Shown: piece by piece, positions 49,610-59,147 of the stretch
Position numbering within the stretch: the first letter of the stretch is position 1
Layout of the letters: every line of letters begins with the position of its first letter
Assembly: GCA_002428365.1 (NCBI GenBank)
Contig: DIVW01000050.1
Span: forward strand, 1-64,000
Source of the DNA: Propionibacteriaceae bacterium UBA6122
GTDB lineage: Bacteria > Actinomycetota > Actinomycetes > Propionibacteriales > Propionibacteriaceae
DNA: 64,000 nt
Reading direction: 5' to 3'
Made by a program: the position numbers and the translations under genes
The notes under the pieces: generated by a model
Told to the model about the DNA's origin: nothing
The model's input: the letters and a program-made list of their open reading frames with translations, nothing else
The model's database searches: none

Positions 49610-50047
49610 TCAGCGGCTCGCGCGCATGGCCTTCTTCACTGCCACCGGACGTCCGTCCAGTGGTGAGATCCCAGCGATGAAGGTGTCGTATTCAGGGGTT
49701 CCGACGGCGTACAACGCGACCCGTCCGGCCGAATCTGAGTGGACGCCCCACCCGTAACGCTTACCAAGGTCGCTCGCCCGTAGGCAGGGCTGGCCTTTGC
49801 TGAAGAACTCGACCCGAGCTAGCTCCCGCTCCTCGGCGGGCACGCCTCGACGGTCGGCCCAGACGGTGAACACCACATCGTCAGAGGTGAACCGGTAGGG
49901 CGCATCAGCGATCATTTGGAAGGTTCGCGACGCCACGCTCAGCTGACCTGGATCACGGACGGGTGGTGTCACACCAGACTCGGCAGTCGAATCCGGCGCG
50001 ACCGCAATGAAGGTGTCGAAGTAGCAGGTGGTGTGCTCGGCGGGCAT
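49610..50047 (-). CDS. DUF6157 family protein
   Basis: A 145-residue protein of the DUF6157 type: TTCYFDTFIAVAPDS, then FQMIADAPYRFTSDDVVFTVWADR, EFFSKGQPCLRASDLGKRYGWGVHSD and VKKAMRASR. The family is conserved, cytoplasmic, and of unknown function. Its stop directly abuts the stop of the convergent MmpS-like gene, so the two share no terminator space. Confidence 0.85.
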   Translation of the reverse strand: MPAEHTTCYFDTFIAVAPDSTAESGVTPPVRDPGQLSVASRTFQMIADAPYRFTSDDVVFTVWADRRGVPAEERELARVEFFSKGQPCLRASDLGKRYGWGVHSDSAGRVALYAVGTPEYDTFIAGISPLDGRPVAVKKAMRASR

Positions 50048-50089
50048 GTTCCCAAGCTAGTCGCGACCACCAGTTGGCCAACAGGGACA

Positions 50090-50188
50090 TTTCCTACCTA
50101 CTTGCGCGGAACCGTCCTCAGTTGGAGCTGCGCGGTAGGAACCGTCCCCGTGAGCCGTCCGGAGGAACCGTCCCCTTGCGCAGGGCGG
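50090..50188. repeat. Cluster of GGGGACGGTTCC repeats (dispersed family A)
   Basis: Three copies of GGAACCGTCC(C/T)C in the same orientation, each followed by GC-rich spacers, plus a GGGACATTTCC variant, in the gap between the DUF6157 and galE genes. Confidence 0.8.
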
Positions 50189-50193
50189 GGGCT

Positions 50194-51192
50194 TTAGGGG
50201 AGCAGATCGAGCAGCCTTTCGCGCCAGCGCAGCGAATCGGCAACACCCTCGGCGACGCTGCGCTCGGCTCGCCAATCGAGCAACTCGGCGGCCAGTTCGG
50301 CTGAGGCGCAGGCGCCAGCCACATCACCAGGACGGCGCGGTCCGCTGAGCACTTCAAGGTCGCTGCCGGTGACCTCCTTGAAGGCTTGGGCCAGCTCGAA
50401 AACGGTGGTACCACGCCCGGTGCCCAGATTGATCACTTGATGTTGGCATTGCACGCCATCGGTGATGGCAACGAATCGCTCCAAGGCGGCGACGTGGGCC
50501 AGCGCGAGATCCCAGACGTGAATGTAGTCGCGCAAACCGGAGCCGTCCCTGGTCGGCCAATCGGTGCCAGTGACGGTGAAGGACTCCCCGGCAGCAGCGG
50601 CGGCCATGATTCGGCCCAGGGCGTGCGATGGCTCGGCCAGTTGCAGACCGGTGCGCAACTGCGGGTCGGCCCCGATCGGGTTGAAATAACGCAGCGAAAC
50701 CGCGCGCAACGCCGAAGTAGCCGCCACATCGGCCAGTATTCGCTCGACCATCTGCTTGGAGGCCGCATAGGGGCTTTGCGGCGACAGCGGCGAAGCCTCG
50801 GTCACCACCAGTTCGGTCTCGGGGGTGGCATAGAGGGCAGCGGTCGAGCTGAACAGCACCCGATTGCAGCCGGCGGCGGCCAACTCAGCTAAGAAGCCGG
50901 GCAACCCGGCGACGTTGTTGGCGTAGTAGGCCAACGGCTCCGCGATCGATTCGGGCACCACGACGCTGGCCGCGCAATGCACCACGGCGGCGATATCGGG
51001 ATGTTCGACGAAAATGCGGCGCACCAACTCACGATCGCCGTAATCGCCCTGATAGTGGACGAACCGCTGCGCGAACGCTGCCAGCCCGCGCGACAGGTCG
51101 TCCAGAATCACTGGCTGATGCCCGGCGTCAGCACAGGCCGAGGCGATGGTGGAGCCGATGTAGCCGGCCCCGCCGGTGATCAACACCTTCAT
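50194..51192 (-). CDS. galE: UDP-glucose 4-epimerase family protein
   Basis: A 332-residue extended SDR. The NAD motif GGAGYIGS is at the start. DDLSRGL, the catalytic YAASK, SLRYFNPIGAD and DYIHVWDLALAH are as in GalE. It interconverts UDP-glucose and UDP-galactose (or a related UDP-sugar) for surface glycans. The ATG overlaps the stop of the upstream DUF885 gene (TGATG). The extension of the open frame beyond 51192 is only the neighbour's antisense. Confidence 0.92.
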   Translation of the reverse strand: MKVLITGGAGYIGSTIASACADAGHQPVILDDLSRGLAAFAQRFVHYQGDYGDRELVRRIFVEHPDIAAVVHCAASVVVPESIAEPLAYYANNVAGLPGFLAELAAAGCNRVLFSSTAALYATPETELVVTEASPLSPQSPYAASKQMVERILADVAATSALRAVSLRYFNPIGADPQLRTGLQLAEPSHALGRIMAAAAAGESFTVTGTDWPTRDGSGLRDYIHVWDLALAHVAALERFVAITDGVQCQHQVINLGTGRGTTVFELAQAFKEVTGSDLEVLSGPRRPGDVAGACASAELAAELLDWRAERSVAEGVADSLRWRERLLDLLP

Positions 51193-52867
51193 CAGGCCAG
51201 CGCCTCCGGCAGGATCGCCAACGGCACCGAACCCAGATTGAGGGCCTTGGTGTGCCAGGCCTTCAGATCGAACGACGCCCCAGCTTTGGCCTGAGCCTCG
51301 GCGCGGGCCTGCTCCCACAGCCGCTGCCCGATCTTGTAGGACGGTGCCTGGCCGGGCCAGCCCAGGTAGCGATTCAGCTCGAACCGCAGAAACGACTCGT
51401 CCATGTTCACATTGGCCTTCAGCAGCTCCCAGGCCTTGTCAGCGTCCCAGATGCCCCCGCCCCAACGCGCCGGAGCCGGCAGGCCGCAATGGACGCCGAT
51501 ATCTACCACCACTCGCGCCGCCCGCATCCGCTGACCGTCAACCAGGCCGAGCCGGTCGCCGGGATGCTCCATGAACCCGAACTCCTCCATCAACCGCTCG
51601 GCGTACAACGCCCAACCCTCGCCATGTCCAGAACTCCAGCTGACCAACCTTCGCCAGGAGTTCAGTTGGTCACGGACCAGCACGGCCTGGGCGATCTGCA
51701 GGTGATGGCCAGGGACGCCCTCGTGATAGACGGTCGTCTTTTCCCGCCAGGTGGCGAACTTGGTCACCCCCGGTGGCACCGACCACCACATCCGACCCGG
51801 ACGGGAGAAGTCGTCGCTGGGGCCGGTGTAGTAGATGCCGCCGGTCTCGGTGGGCGCGATCAGGCATTCGATGGTGTGTAGCTGGGCCGGAATGTCGAAG
51901 TGCGTGCCATCAAGGGCGGCGATGGCCGCATCGGCAGTGGTCTGCATCCACTCTCGTAACGCCTCGGTGCCTTGCAGAGTGAGCGCCGGGTCGTTGTCGA
52001 GCACCTTGACCGCGTCCGCCATGGTTGCACCTGGCCCAGCGAGCTGTTCGATGATCTGCTGCTGCTCAGCGGCCATCCGCTCCAGCTCTTCCAGGCCCAG
52101 GCGTAGGTCTCGTCCAGGTCAACCTCGGCTCCGACGAAGCCTCGCGAATGCAGGGCGTACCGCTCCCGACCGACCGCATCGGCTGCGGGGGCAACTCCGG
52201 CCAGTTCGTCGCTAAGGAAGTCGACCAGCTCGCCATAGGCGGCCGCCGCGTTGTGGCCGGCCACGGCCAGATCGTTGGCCAAACCGCCAGCGGCTGCGGT
52301 GCCGTCCGGGGTGGCCCCGGCGGCGAAAGTGACGAAGAAGGAGCTACTCGGGTCGGCCAGTTCGGCGGCCTGCTTGATGCACTCATCGACCTGCAGCTGC
52401 GCTGGCACCACCCCTCGGCGCACGCCTTCGCGCAGTGAGGCGATGTAACCGCGGACGGCATCGGGAATCAGCCGGGTTCGGGCGGCGATGTTGGCCCAGT
52501 CGTCGACGGAGGCGGTCGGCATCAGATCAAGCACGTCGCGCAGGGCCTGCAGCGGCGAGGCGATCACGTTCAGGCTGCCAAACCACTCGCCGGCCTCGTA
52601 GGTCTCCACGCTCAGCCCGAGGCGGTCCCGCATGGCGGCCAGGGTGACCCGGTCGGTGTCGTCAACCGGGACGGCCGCGGCCAAGGCGGCCAGCGTGTCC
52701 CGATCGAGCTGGGCCATCTCGGCTAACCCCTGAGGCGAGAAGTCGCTCATCTGATGGTCGTGGCCAGCAATGCCCATGAAAGTGGCCTCGAGCGGGCTCA
52801 GCTCGGCCAGGCGGCTGGTGTAGGTGTCGGCGATGGCGTCAATCGCGCTTGGCGTGCGTTCACTCAC
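51192..52867 (-). pseudogene. DUF885 metallopeptidase-like gene with one frameshift
   Basis: Two overlapping frames make one DUF885 protein of about 558 residues: N-terminal part to about 52100 (ERTPSAIDAIADTYTSRL..., MGIAGHDHQMSDFSP), C-terminal part from about 52090 (ERMAAEQQQIIEQLAGPG..., with the zinc motif YHEGVPGHHLQ, GEGWALYAERLMEE and DESFLRFELNRYLGWPGQ). The frame changes at about 52093-52097, where TACGCCTGGGCCTGG lacks one G against the expected TACGCCTGGGGCCTGG. A single deletion in a G run explains it, so a sequencing error is as likely as a mutation. GTG 52867 is the likely start. If repaired, it is a cytoplasmic peptidase-like enzyme coupled to galE by overlap. Confidence 0.85.
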
Positions 52868-52948
52868 CTCAACGACCTTAGCCGTTGTGAGCCACATTGG
52901 TCGGCTGGCTTAAGATCACCAGTGTCGATCGCTTGGTCAGGAGGATTT

Positions 52949-53674
52949 GTGGTCGAGATCTGGGCTCACCGCGGGGCAAGCGCGGACGCGCCGGAGAACA
53001 CTCTGGTGGCGTTCGCGAAAGCCATCGAGGTCGGTGCGGACGGGATCGAGTTCGACGTCCAGCTCAGCAGCGACGGCCAACCAGTGGTGATCCACGACGA
53101 AACGCTGGCCCGCACCACCAACGGCGCTGGCTGGGTGAAGGATCACACCTTGGCCGAACTCCTGAGCCTGGACGCTTCCGGCGGCCGGGAAGGCTTCGCT
53201 GGCGTCCGGATCCCGCAGTTGGCCGAAGTGCTCGAGTTGGTCGCAGGCACCAAGGCGAAGATCAATATCGAGCTGAAAAACTCCGAAGTCGCCTACCCAG
53301 GAATGGAAGAGATCGTGCTGGCCGCAGTGGCCGCCGCCGGCTTGAGCGAGCGGGTCATCTATTCCTCCTTCAGCCACGACTCGGTACGTCGGCTGGCCAC
53401 CTTGGCCCCCTTGGCCGAGGTCGCCCTGATCTATTCCCGACCGTTGGCTCGACCCTTCCGCACGGCAGATTCCTTGGGTGCCTGCGGGGTGCATCCCGAC
53501 CGCCGGTTGTTGCCTGGAGCCAGCTGGGTGGAACGAGCCCACCGCCACCGGCTCGCGGTACGTCCCTGGGTGGCGAACTCACCATCCCGAATGCGCCGAC
53601 TGATTTCGGCCGGCGTCGACGGCTTCTTCACCGACGTGCCGGCGGTGGCGCTGGCCGTCCGGGATCAGGCTTAG
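52949..53674 (+). CDS. Glycerophosphodiester phosphodiesterase
   Basis: A 241-residue GDPD TIM barrel. The catalytic blocks are IWAHRGASADAPENTLVAF (His and Arg), the metal-binding EFDVQLSSDGQPVVIHDETLARTTNG, and INIELK. It hydrolyses glycerophosphodiesters to glycerol-3-phosphate, or the ends of glycerophosphate polymers. No signal peptide, so cytoplasmic. The GTG at 52949 is set by AGGAGG five bases upstream. The next gene, a glycosyltransferase, follows after 26 bases. Confidence 0.92.
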   Translation: MVEIWAHRGASADAPENTLVAFAKAIEVGADGIEFDVQLSSDGQPVVIHDETLARTTNGAGWVKDHTLAELLSLDASGGREGFAGVRIPQLAEVLELVAGTKAKINIELKNSEVAYPGMEEIVLAAVAAAGLSERVIYSSFSHDSVRRLATLAPLAEVALIYSRPLARPFRTADSLGACGVHPDRRLLPGASWVERAHRHRLAVRPWVANSPSRMRRLISAGVDGFFTDVPAVALAVRDQA

Positions 53675-53700
53675 GCTTTCCCACACTGGAAGGGGGCCAA

Positions 53701-56007
53701 TTGCAGCGACCAGCAGCCGTGCTGCGCGCCATCAAGCGCAATCTCAGCGGCCTGGCCCGTCCAGGCAGACACCAGCTGACCGGCCCCAAAGTCAGCATCA
53801 TCATTCCGGTCTACAACGTCGAGCCCTACCTAGCCGAATGCCTCGACAGCGCGCTGGCTCAGACCTATCCGAACCTGCAGATCGTGCTGATCAACGATGG
53901 ATCCACCGATGGATCCCCAGCCATCGCCAAACGCTACGCCGCCTCCGACAAGGGAATCAGCTACCACAGCCAAGCCAACGCCGGATTAGGTGCCACCCGC
54001 AACACCGGGGCCCGACTGGCCACCGGGGATTACCTGTACTTCCTCGACTCCGATGACCGGTTACCCCGCGAGGCGATCGCCCGGATGGTCGAAGCGGCCA
54101 CCGAGTATGACGCGGACGTGGTGCTTGGGCCGTTGGCCAGATTCACCAGCACCCGCCGATGGGTGCCGCGGTGGGCGTCCCGCCTGCACCCGAGAACCGA
54201 ATACCTCGAAACCCTCGAAGACCGTCCAGCGCTGCTGCGCAATCACTACGCCGCGGCCAAGCTCTACCGCCGCGGGTTCTGGGACGGCGCCGAGGCGAGT
54301 TTTCGCGAGGGCGTGCGCTATGAGGACCAACCGCTGCTGACCCGGCTGCTGATCGCCGCCCGCGGCATTGTTTCGCTGCCGGATGCGGTCTACGAGTACC
54401 GCGAGCGCGACGACCAAAGCGCGATCCATCAACAGATTCACACCATGGCCGATCTGCAAGCCAGGGATGAGGCTTGGGCGGCTGCGGTTGAGCTGCTCAC
54501 GGGCGTCCCAGAGCCGATACAGGCCGCCTGGGTGCAGACCATTCTGGGCACCCATGTGCATTACTACCTCGACAGCCACGCCATCGAGCAGGCCGACTAT
54601 TGGGGGTTGCTGCGAGTGGCCATCGGACGCCTCGACGTCCTGGCTGAACCGGACGGCTGGATTCCGCCGAGCAGTAAGTTGGCCCTTGAACTACTACGAG
54701 CTGATCGGCACGCCGACTACTGCGACCTGCGGCGGGCCGGCGCCTTCGCCACTGATCGCCAGCGGTACACCGTCGCTGCGGGCGAACTTTGGTGGGAGCC
54801 GGTGTTGGACGGGGCCGACTCCACTGGGCTGGCGCAGCGGGTTTCGCCGGAACTGATGCCAGCACAGGTCACCTTGCTGACCGCGAGGTGGGCCGCCGAG
54901 GATGAGTTGGTGCTGGCCGGCCAACACCTACTGCCTGGCCTGGATCTCACCGGGCTTAAGGTCGGCCATGAAGTGGTGCTCTCGGCACCCGGCCAGGCCG
55001 AGATAGTGGTGCCCGGTGAGGTGGCTGAGGTGGTTGGCGGGCCCCACCAGGACGCAGTGGCGAGGGTTGATGCTGCCGCTGGCGGCTATCAGGTGCGCAT
55101 CCCGATCAAACAACTCGCCGACCTGGCCCCGGACGGCGGCCGGGTGAGCCTTACGCTGCGCAGCTTTTATGGCGGCCTGGAACGCAGCGATCCGCTGCCC
55201 AACCCGACCAAGTGGTTTGCCGCAACCCAACTAGGCCCGCGGGTGTTCGCTGGCGTGCTGCTAGCCCCGGCCCAGACCGTGACCGGCACTTCGATCAGCG
55301 TGCGGCCGCTGCGCGCCTGGGTGGCTGGGGTAGTGGCCTCTGAAAGCCGGTTGGCTCTCCACCTGGAGGCGTCGACTTCGCCAGTGACCGCGCTGGTGGT
55401 CGGTGCTGGCAAGGAGATCCCCATCACGGATGGGACGGCGACGGTGGCGGGCGGGGCGCTGGCCCGGTTGGCGGCGGCTGACAGCCGGACCGAGTCGCCG
55501 CTGGTGGCCGTCCTGGCCGACGAATCCCGGTTGCCGCTGGCCGGACACCAGGTGGCTGGCCCATTTCAGGGACGAATCCAGCTCGCGCCCGATCAGGCTG
55601 GCAACGCGCGGCTGATCGCGCACACCCAGCACGCGGAGGCGCTTGACTGCGCCTTCACGGGGACGGAGTTGGTGGTGCAGTTGCGCTGCTATTTGGCGCC
55701 CGGCTGGCAGCTGGCCCGGGTAGTGCTGCGGTCGCGGCGGGCCTCGGTCACCGCGGTAGCCGGCATTGGTGGCAGCTGGCGGGTACCGCTGGGCAAGCTA
55801 CCCGAAGGCGGCTACGACCTGATCGCGGAGTTCGGTAGCGCCGGGCGCACCCGGAAGGTTCGCCTGGCGGCCACGGCCGGCTATCTCAGCCAGGTGCCGG
55901 TGGTGCATCAGCTTGACGAGCGACGCTGGCGGACACTGGTTTCGCGCGACGGCCTTGTGCATCTCGACTGCCGTGCCAGTTCCCTGACTGTCACGCCAGT
56001 TCCCTGA
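53701..56007 (+). CDS. GT2 glycosyltransferase with large C-terminal beta-rich region
   Basis: A 768-residue protein. Residues of about 30-260 are a GT-A family 2 domain: KVSIIIPVYNVEPYLAECLDSAL, INDGSTDGS, the DxD-like YFLDSDDRL, and EDQPLLTRLL. The later 430 residues are beta-rich and repetitive in style (LTGLKVGHEVVL, VSLTLRSFYGG), resembling the extra domains of polymer-building GT2 enzymes such as TarP/TarS-like proteins. The start is TTG 53701 with AAGGGGG upstream. The longer open frame to 52897 lies over the GDPD gene and is a shadow. The stop codon lies inside a dispersed family-B repeat, so the last residues (TVTPVP) may be repeat-derived. Confidence 0.85.
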   Translation: MQRPAAVLRAIKRNLSGLARPGRHQLTGPKVSIIIPVYNVEPYLAECLDSALAQTYPNLQIVLINDGSTDGSPAIAKRYAASDKGISYHSQANAGLGATRNTGARLATGDYLYFLDSDDRLPREAIARMVEAATEYDADVVLGPLARFTSTRRWVPRWASRLHPRTEYLETLEDRPALLRNHYAAAKLYRRGFWDGAEASFREGVRYEDQPLLTRLLIAARGIVSLPDAVYEYRERDDQSAIHQQIHTMADLQARDEAWAAAVELLTGVPEPIQAAWVQTILGTHVHYYLDSHAIEQADYWGLLRVAIGRLDVLAEPDGWIPPSSKLALELLRADRHADYCDLRRAGAFATDRQRYTVAAGELWWEPVLDGADSTGLAQRVSPELMPAQVTLLTARWAAEDELVLAGQHLLPGLDLTGLKVGHEVVLSAPGQAEIVVPGEVAEVVGGPHQDAVARVDAAAGGYQVRIPIKQLADLAPDGGRVSLTLRSFYGGLERSDPLPNPTKWFAATQLGPRVFAGVLLAPAQTVTGTSISVRPLRAWVAGVVASESRLALHLEASTSPVTALVVGAGKEIPITDGTATVAGGALARLAAADSRTESPLVAVLADESRLPLAGHQVAGPFQGRIQLAPDQAGNARLIAHTQHAEALDCAFTGTELVVQLRCYLAPGWQLARVVLRSRRASVTAVAGIGGSWRVPLGKLPEGGYDLIAEFGSAGRTRKVRLAATAGYLSQVPVVHQLDERRWRTLVSRDGLVHLDCRASSLTVTPVP

Positions 56008-56075
56008 GCCGACCACTTCAGTTCCCTGAGCCGACCACTTCAGTTCCCTGAGCTTGCCGAAGGGTCAAAGGGTCA
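55997..56075. repeat. 22-base tandem repeat of family B at a gene end
   Basis: CAGTTCCCTGAGCCGACCAC plus TT occurs twice exactly (55997-56018, 56019-56040), then a third copy continues as CAGTTCCCTGAGCTTGCCGA and AGGGTC, the family-B core. It covers the stop codon of the GT2 gene and part of the 312-base gap before the NlpC/P60-like gene. The rest of that gap holds no gene I can see. Confidence 0.85.
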
Positions 56076-56319
56076 GCACTCAACACGGGAGAACCCTGTT
56101 CTCACATGGTGGAACCAGCGGGGCGCCGATTTGCACCGAATTTGTTGTCGCCTCTTCGAGAACCTGAAACGCCTAATCAGTTCGGCGATTCGCGCCACAT
56201 TTCGCCGGCCTTAACCAGCCCACTCACCCATCCAATTTGTCGCTATCGCCCGGTTTCCTTGGTGAATGGCCCTAGTTTCCGACCTAGGCTGCGGGGCGTA
56301 ACCCACCCAGGAGACAACA

Positions 56320-58026
56320 ATGAAACGCATGCTCATACCCTTGGCGACCGCAGCGGTGTTGCTTGGCGGCTTTGCCCCGCCTGCCACCGCTGACGATGCC
56401 ACCGTCAGCGCGTCCGCAGTGGAAGTGCAGCCCGGCGCCGCAAGCTCACCCCGGGTCGTGGTGAACGATTCGAAGCTGAAGGTGGTGGCTGGGGTTCAGC
56501 CAGTCGGCCCGCAGACTTTCGCGATCGACGCCAACAAGATCTACGTTCACGATGATGCCGGCTCAGTTCGCGTTTACAGCCTGGCCGGCAAGTTCCTCCG
56601 GTCGGTTCGGCTCCCCGAAGGCCTGCCCGTCGCCGATCTGGCAGTTCGTGGCAGCATCGCCACGGTGCTCGACCTCGACGGCGGCCTGCACCAGTTGAAG
56701 CTGGGCACCTCGAAGGCAACCGAGATTGGCTACTCCCTGACGGGGTCGGTGCCACCGGGCGAGCCTGATGCCGCTTCGTTGGTGGGGGCTGGGGTGAGTG
56801 GTATCACCTACTTCGGTGACCAGTTGGTTGGTCAGGTGTATTCGGCTGGGCAGCTGGTGCTAACCAAGGGCAGCTTCCTGAACAAGCCGGTTGGCTCGTT
56901 CGTCCGGCCCGGTTTCGTTACCACCTCTGGTAAGAGCCTGCTGGTGAAGTCAGCCAGTGGGGAGTTGCTGAAAAAGTTCACGGTGCCCAACGAGCCGGTG
57001 CAGGTGACCTTGTCGTTCCGGGAGAAGGGCTACACCTACTACTCGGTGACCGACGACTACCAGACCGCTGGCGGCACCTGGCTGTATGACACCTGGGTGT
57101 ATAAGTTCGCCGATTCCGGAGCGCTGGTAGCTAGCTACACCCTGGGCGCGCAGTCTTCCTACACCCCTTGGCGTGAGGTCGCGGTCTGGGGTGGGAAGGT
57201 GTTCCAGTTGAAGGTGGGCACCAGTCGGGCCCAGATTGTGGAGCTCGCCCCAGATAACCGCCTCCAGGCGGCCACCATGAAGGCGGCCAACGTGGCGGTG
57301 CCGCAGCAGTTCACTGCGGCGGGGGTGCCGGCGAAGGTAGTGGAGACGGTGCTGTCCCGCGCTGAGAAGATGGCGAAGGTGAAGTGGACCTACAAGAAGG
57401 CCAAGCACGGCAACATCAAGGTGGTGGCCGCGAGCCAGCGATACCGAGTCACTAAAGCCCCACAGTTGAAGAAGATCAAGAAGGCCTCCGCCACGGTGAC
57501 CGCCTACCCCTACGCCTGGGGCGGCTACGACACCGACAAGACCTCCTCATCGAGTGCGTCCTGGAAGAACTTCACCAAATCCCTGAAGGCCAAGAAAGTG
57601 TTCGTCAGCAACGTCAAGGGCATCCGGAACACGTCTTGGGTGCCTAAGACCTCTGGGGTGGACTGCTCCGGTTTCGTCTCCAGCGTCTTTGACATGGGTG
57701 ACAAGCGCGGCACTACCACCCTCCTCAATGGTGACTGGTTCGAACGGCTCGGAAACATCAATGACGTCAAGCGCGGTGACATTCTCAACCGTGAGGGTCA
57801 CCACGTCCGGCTCGTGCTCGGCTGGGTGAGTAGCACTGAAGTGCAAGTGATCGAATCCACCACCACCACGAAGTATGGGCAGGTCAAGAAAAACACTTAC
57901 AACGTCACCCAAATGCAGAAGGACGGCTATTACGCTGCTCGGTACACTCACTGGGTGCGCGACCCAACCAAATGCGTCCCCGGCGTCCCCTGCGCGTACT
58001 CAGTGAGCAGCGGAGTGGCCAAGTGA
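56320..58026 (+). CDS. Secreted NlpC/P60-like peptidase with N-terminal propeller-like region
   Basis: A 568-residue exported protein. A Sec signal peptide (MKRMLIPLATAAVLLGGFAPPATA) precedes a beta-rich section to about 340 that repeats short strand patterns (KIYVHDDAGSVRVYSLAGK), like a beta-propeller. The C-terminal part holds PKTSGVDCSGFVSSVFDMG with a cysteine placed like that of NlpC/P60 enzymes and REGHHVRLVLGW with the histidine. A lysine-rich linker (about 345-415) may bind the wall. It probably cuts peptidoglycan or another wall amide. GGAG precedes the ATG. Its stop overlaps the start of the next gene (GTGA), so the pair is coupled. Confidence 0.8.
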   Translation: MKRMLIPLATAAVLLGGFAPPATADDATVSASAVEVQPGAASSPRVVVNDSKLKVVAGVQPVGPQTFAIDANKIYVHDDAGSVRVYSLAGKFLRSVRLPEGLPVADLAVRGSIATVLDLDGGLHQLKLGTSKATEIGYSLTGSVPPGEPDAASLVGAGVSGITYFGDQLVGQVYSAGQLVLTKGSFLNKPVGSFVRPGFVTTSGKSLLVKSASGELLKKFTVPNEPVQVTLSFREKGYTYYSVTDDYQTAGGTWLYDTWVYKFADSGALVASYTLGAQSSYTPWREVAVWGGKVFQLKVGTSRAQIVELAPDNRLQAATMKAANVAVPQQFTAAGVPAKVVETVLSRAEKMAKVKWTYKKAKHGNIKVVAASQRYRVTKAPQLKKIKKASATVTAYPYAWGGYDTDKTSSSSASWKNFTKSLKAKKVFVSNVKGIRNTSWVPKTSGVDCSGFVSSVFDMGDKRGTTTLLNGDWFERLGNINDVKRGDILNREGHHVRLVLGWVSSTEVQVIESTTTTKYGQVKKNTYNVTQMQKDGYYAARYTHWVRDPTKCVPGVPCAYSVSSGVAK

Positions 58027-58907
58027 TCCGACTGGCAGGTCTGTTGACCACCACCTTGGCGCTACTGGCGGGTTGCGGGGCTACGGCCCCGCAACCCGCG
58101 GTGACCACCCCAACACCATCACCTTCGCCGGTCGTAGTGCCCGCAGTGTCGGACAAGATCAACACCAAACTCCTCCTTGCCGACCCCCGCTTGGTCATGC
58201 AGCGTACGGAGGAGTTGCCGCTGGCCCCCGGCACCTTCGCGATCCTCGGCGACGAAATCGTCATCGACGACTACTTGGAAGACAAGTTCGCCATCTACCG
58301 GGGCGGGAAACGCATCACCGCCTTCGACGAACCCGTCCCGGTCGTCGACTTCGCCATTCGCGATGGCAAGTGGTACCTCCTCGACACCGATTCGGTCGTC
58401 ACCGTCTACACGCGCACCGCTAGGGGCCTCAAAAAGGTACGCGAGATCCAACTAACCGATCCCGAATTTGGCTGGAAGGCGCTCTACTTTGAAGGGGCCA
58501 ACCTCATCGCCGACTACGGCGATAAGGTCCTCGCCGAAGGGCCCGGTCCGATCCTCGAAGACCCCCAGATCACCCAACTCGACCACGCAATGCACCTCAC
58601 CGACGGCAACACCAACGCCATCATCCCCGTCAAATACGACAGACAAGAAGTCGAGCGCATCGCCCTCACCGACCAACACGCGTTCTACAAAGTCACCGAC
58701 ACCGCCGCCACCGGCACCAAAGACGACCCAATCAAAGAATGGATGCTGCAGTTCGCCCTTGACGGCCAGTTCGTTCACACCTACGCCTACCCCATCGAAA
58801 CCAGCCCCGCCGAACACCGAGAGTTCGTCGTCGCCGACGGCAAGCTCTACCAAATGTGGATCTCCTCCAAAACCGTCAAAGTGTTCCTCATCGAACCCAA
58901 CGACTGA
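58023..58907 (+). CDS. Lipoprotein with propeller-like region, partner of the NlpC/P60-like protein
   Basis: A 294-residue lipoprotein. GTG start at 58023, signal peptide with lipobox LLAGC (Cys18), a threonine/proline-rich linker, then a beta-rich domain (FAILGDEIVIDDYLEDKFAIYRGG, WYLLDTDSVVTVYTR) of the same style as the N-terminal region of the protein encoded just upstream. The two overlap by four bases and were probably built from a common domain. No enzymatic motif. It may hold the secreted peptidase at the membrane, which is inference. Confidence 0.75.
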   Translation: MIRLAGLLTTTLALLAGCGATAPQPAVTTPTPSPSPVVVPAVSDKINTKLLLADPRLVMQRTEELPLAPGTFAILGDEIVIDDYLEDKFAIYRGGKRITAFDEPVPVVDFAIRDGKWYLLDTDSVVTVYTRTARGLKKVREIQLTDPEFGWKALYFEGANLIADYGDKVLAEGPGPILEDPQITQLDHAMHLTDGNTNAIIPVKYDRQEVERIALTDQHAFYKVTDTAATGTKDDPIKEWMLQFALDGQFVHTYAYPIETSPAEHREFVVADGKLYQMWISSKTVKVFLIEPND

Positions 58908-59080
58908 CGGTTCCCGATCACCACCCGAAGCCCAGCCTGCCCAATCGGCGAACACCCCAATGGAAGGATGCCTCCATGCTGAAACGAGCCCTCGGGCGCT
59001 GGCTGCCAGCTTCACTTTGAAGCCAGGATAGGAATGCGGCCCGCCGAGTCTGCGATGTCCACAGCTCGGCCAGCGACCTC

Positions 59081-59108
59081 AGATCCCTGAGCTTGTCGAA
59101 GGGTCAGG
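59081..59108. repeat. Single family-B repeat
   Basis: AGATCCCTGAGCTTGTCGAA followed by GGGTCAGG, in the 240-base gap between the lipoprotein gene and the convergent glycerophosphotransferase gene. No other feature is visible in the gap. Confidence 0.8.
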
Positions 59109-59147
59109 ATGCCGAGACTGGCTGACTATCCCGATCCTCGGTGCACC

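Noticed and set aside
52897..53700. Upstream extension of the GT2 frame over the GDPD gene
   Set aside because: It overlaps a certain GDPD gene in another frame. A TTG with a good ribosome binding site begins the real protein at 53701.
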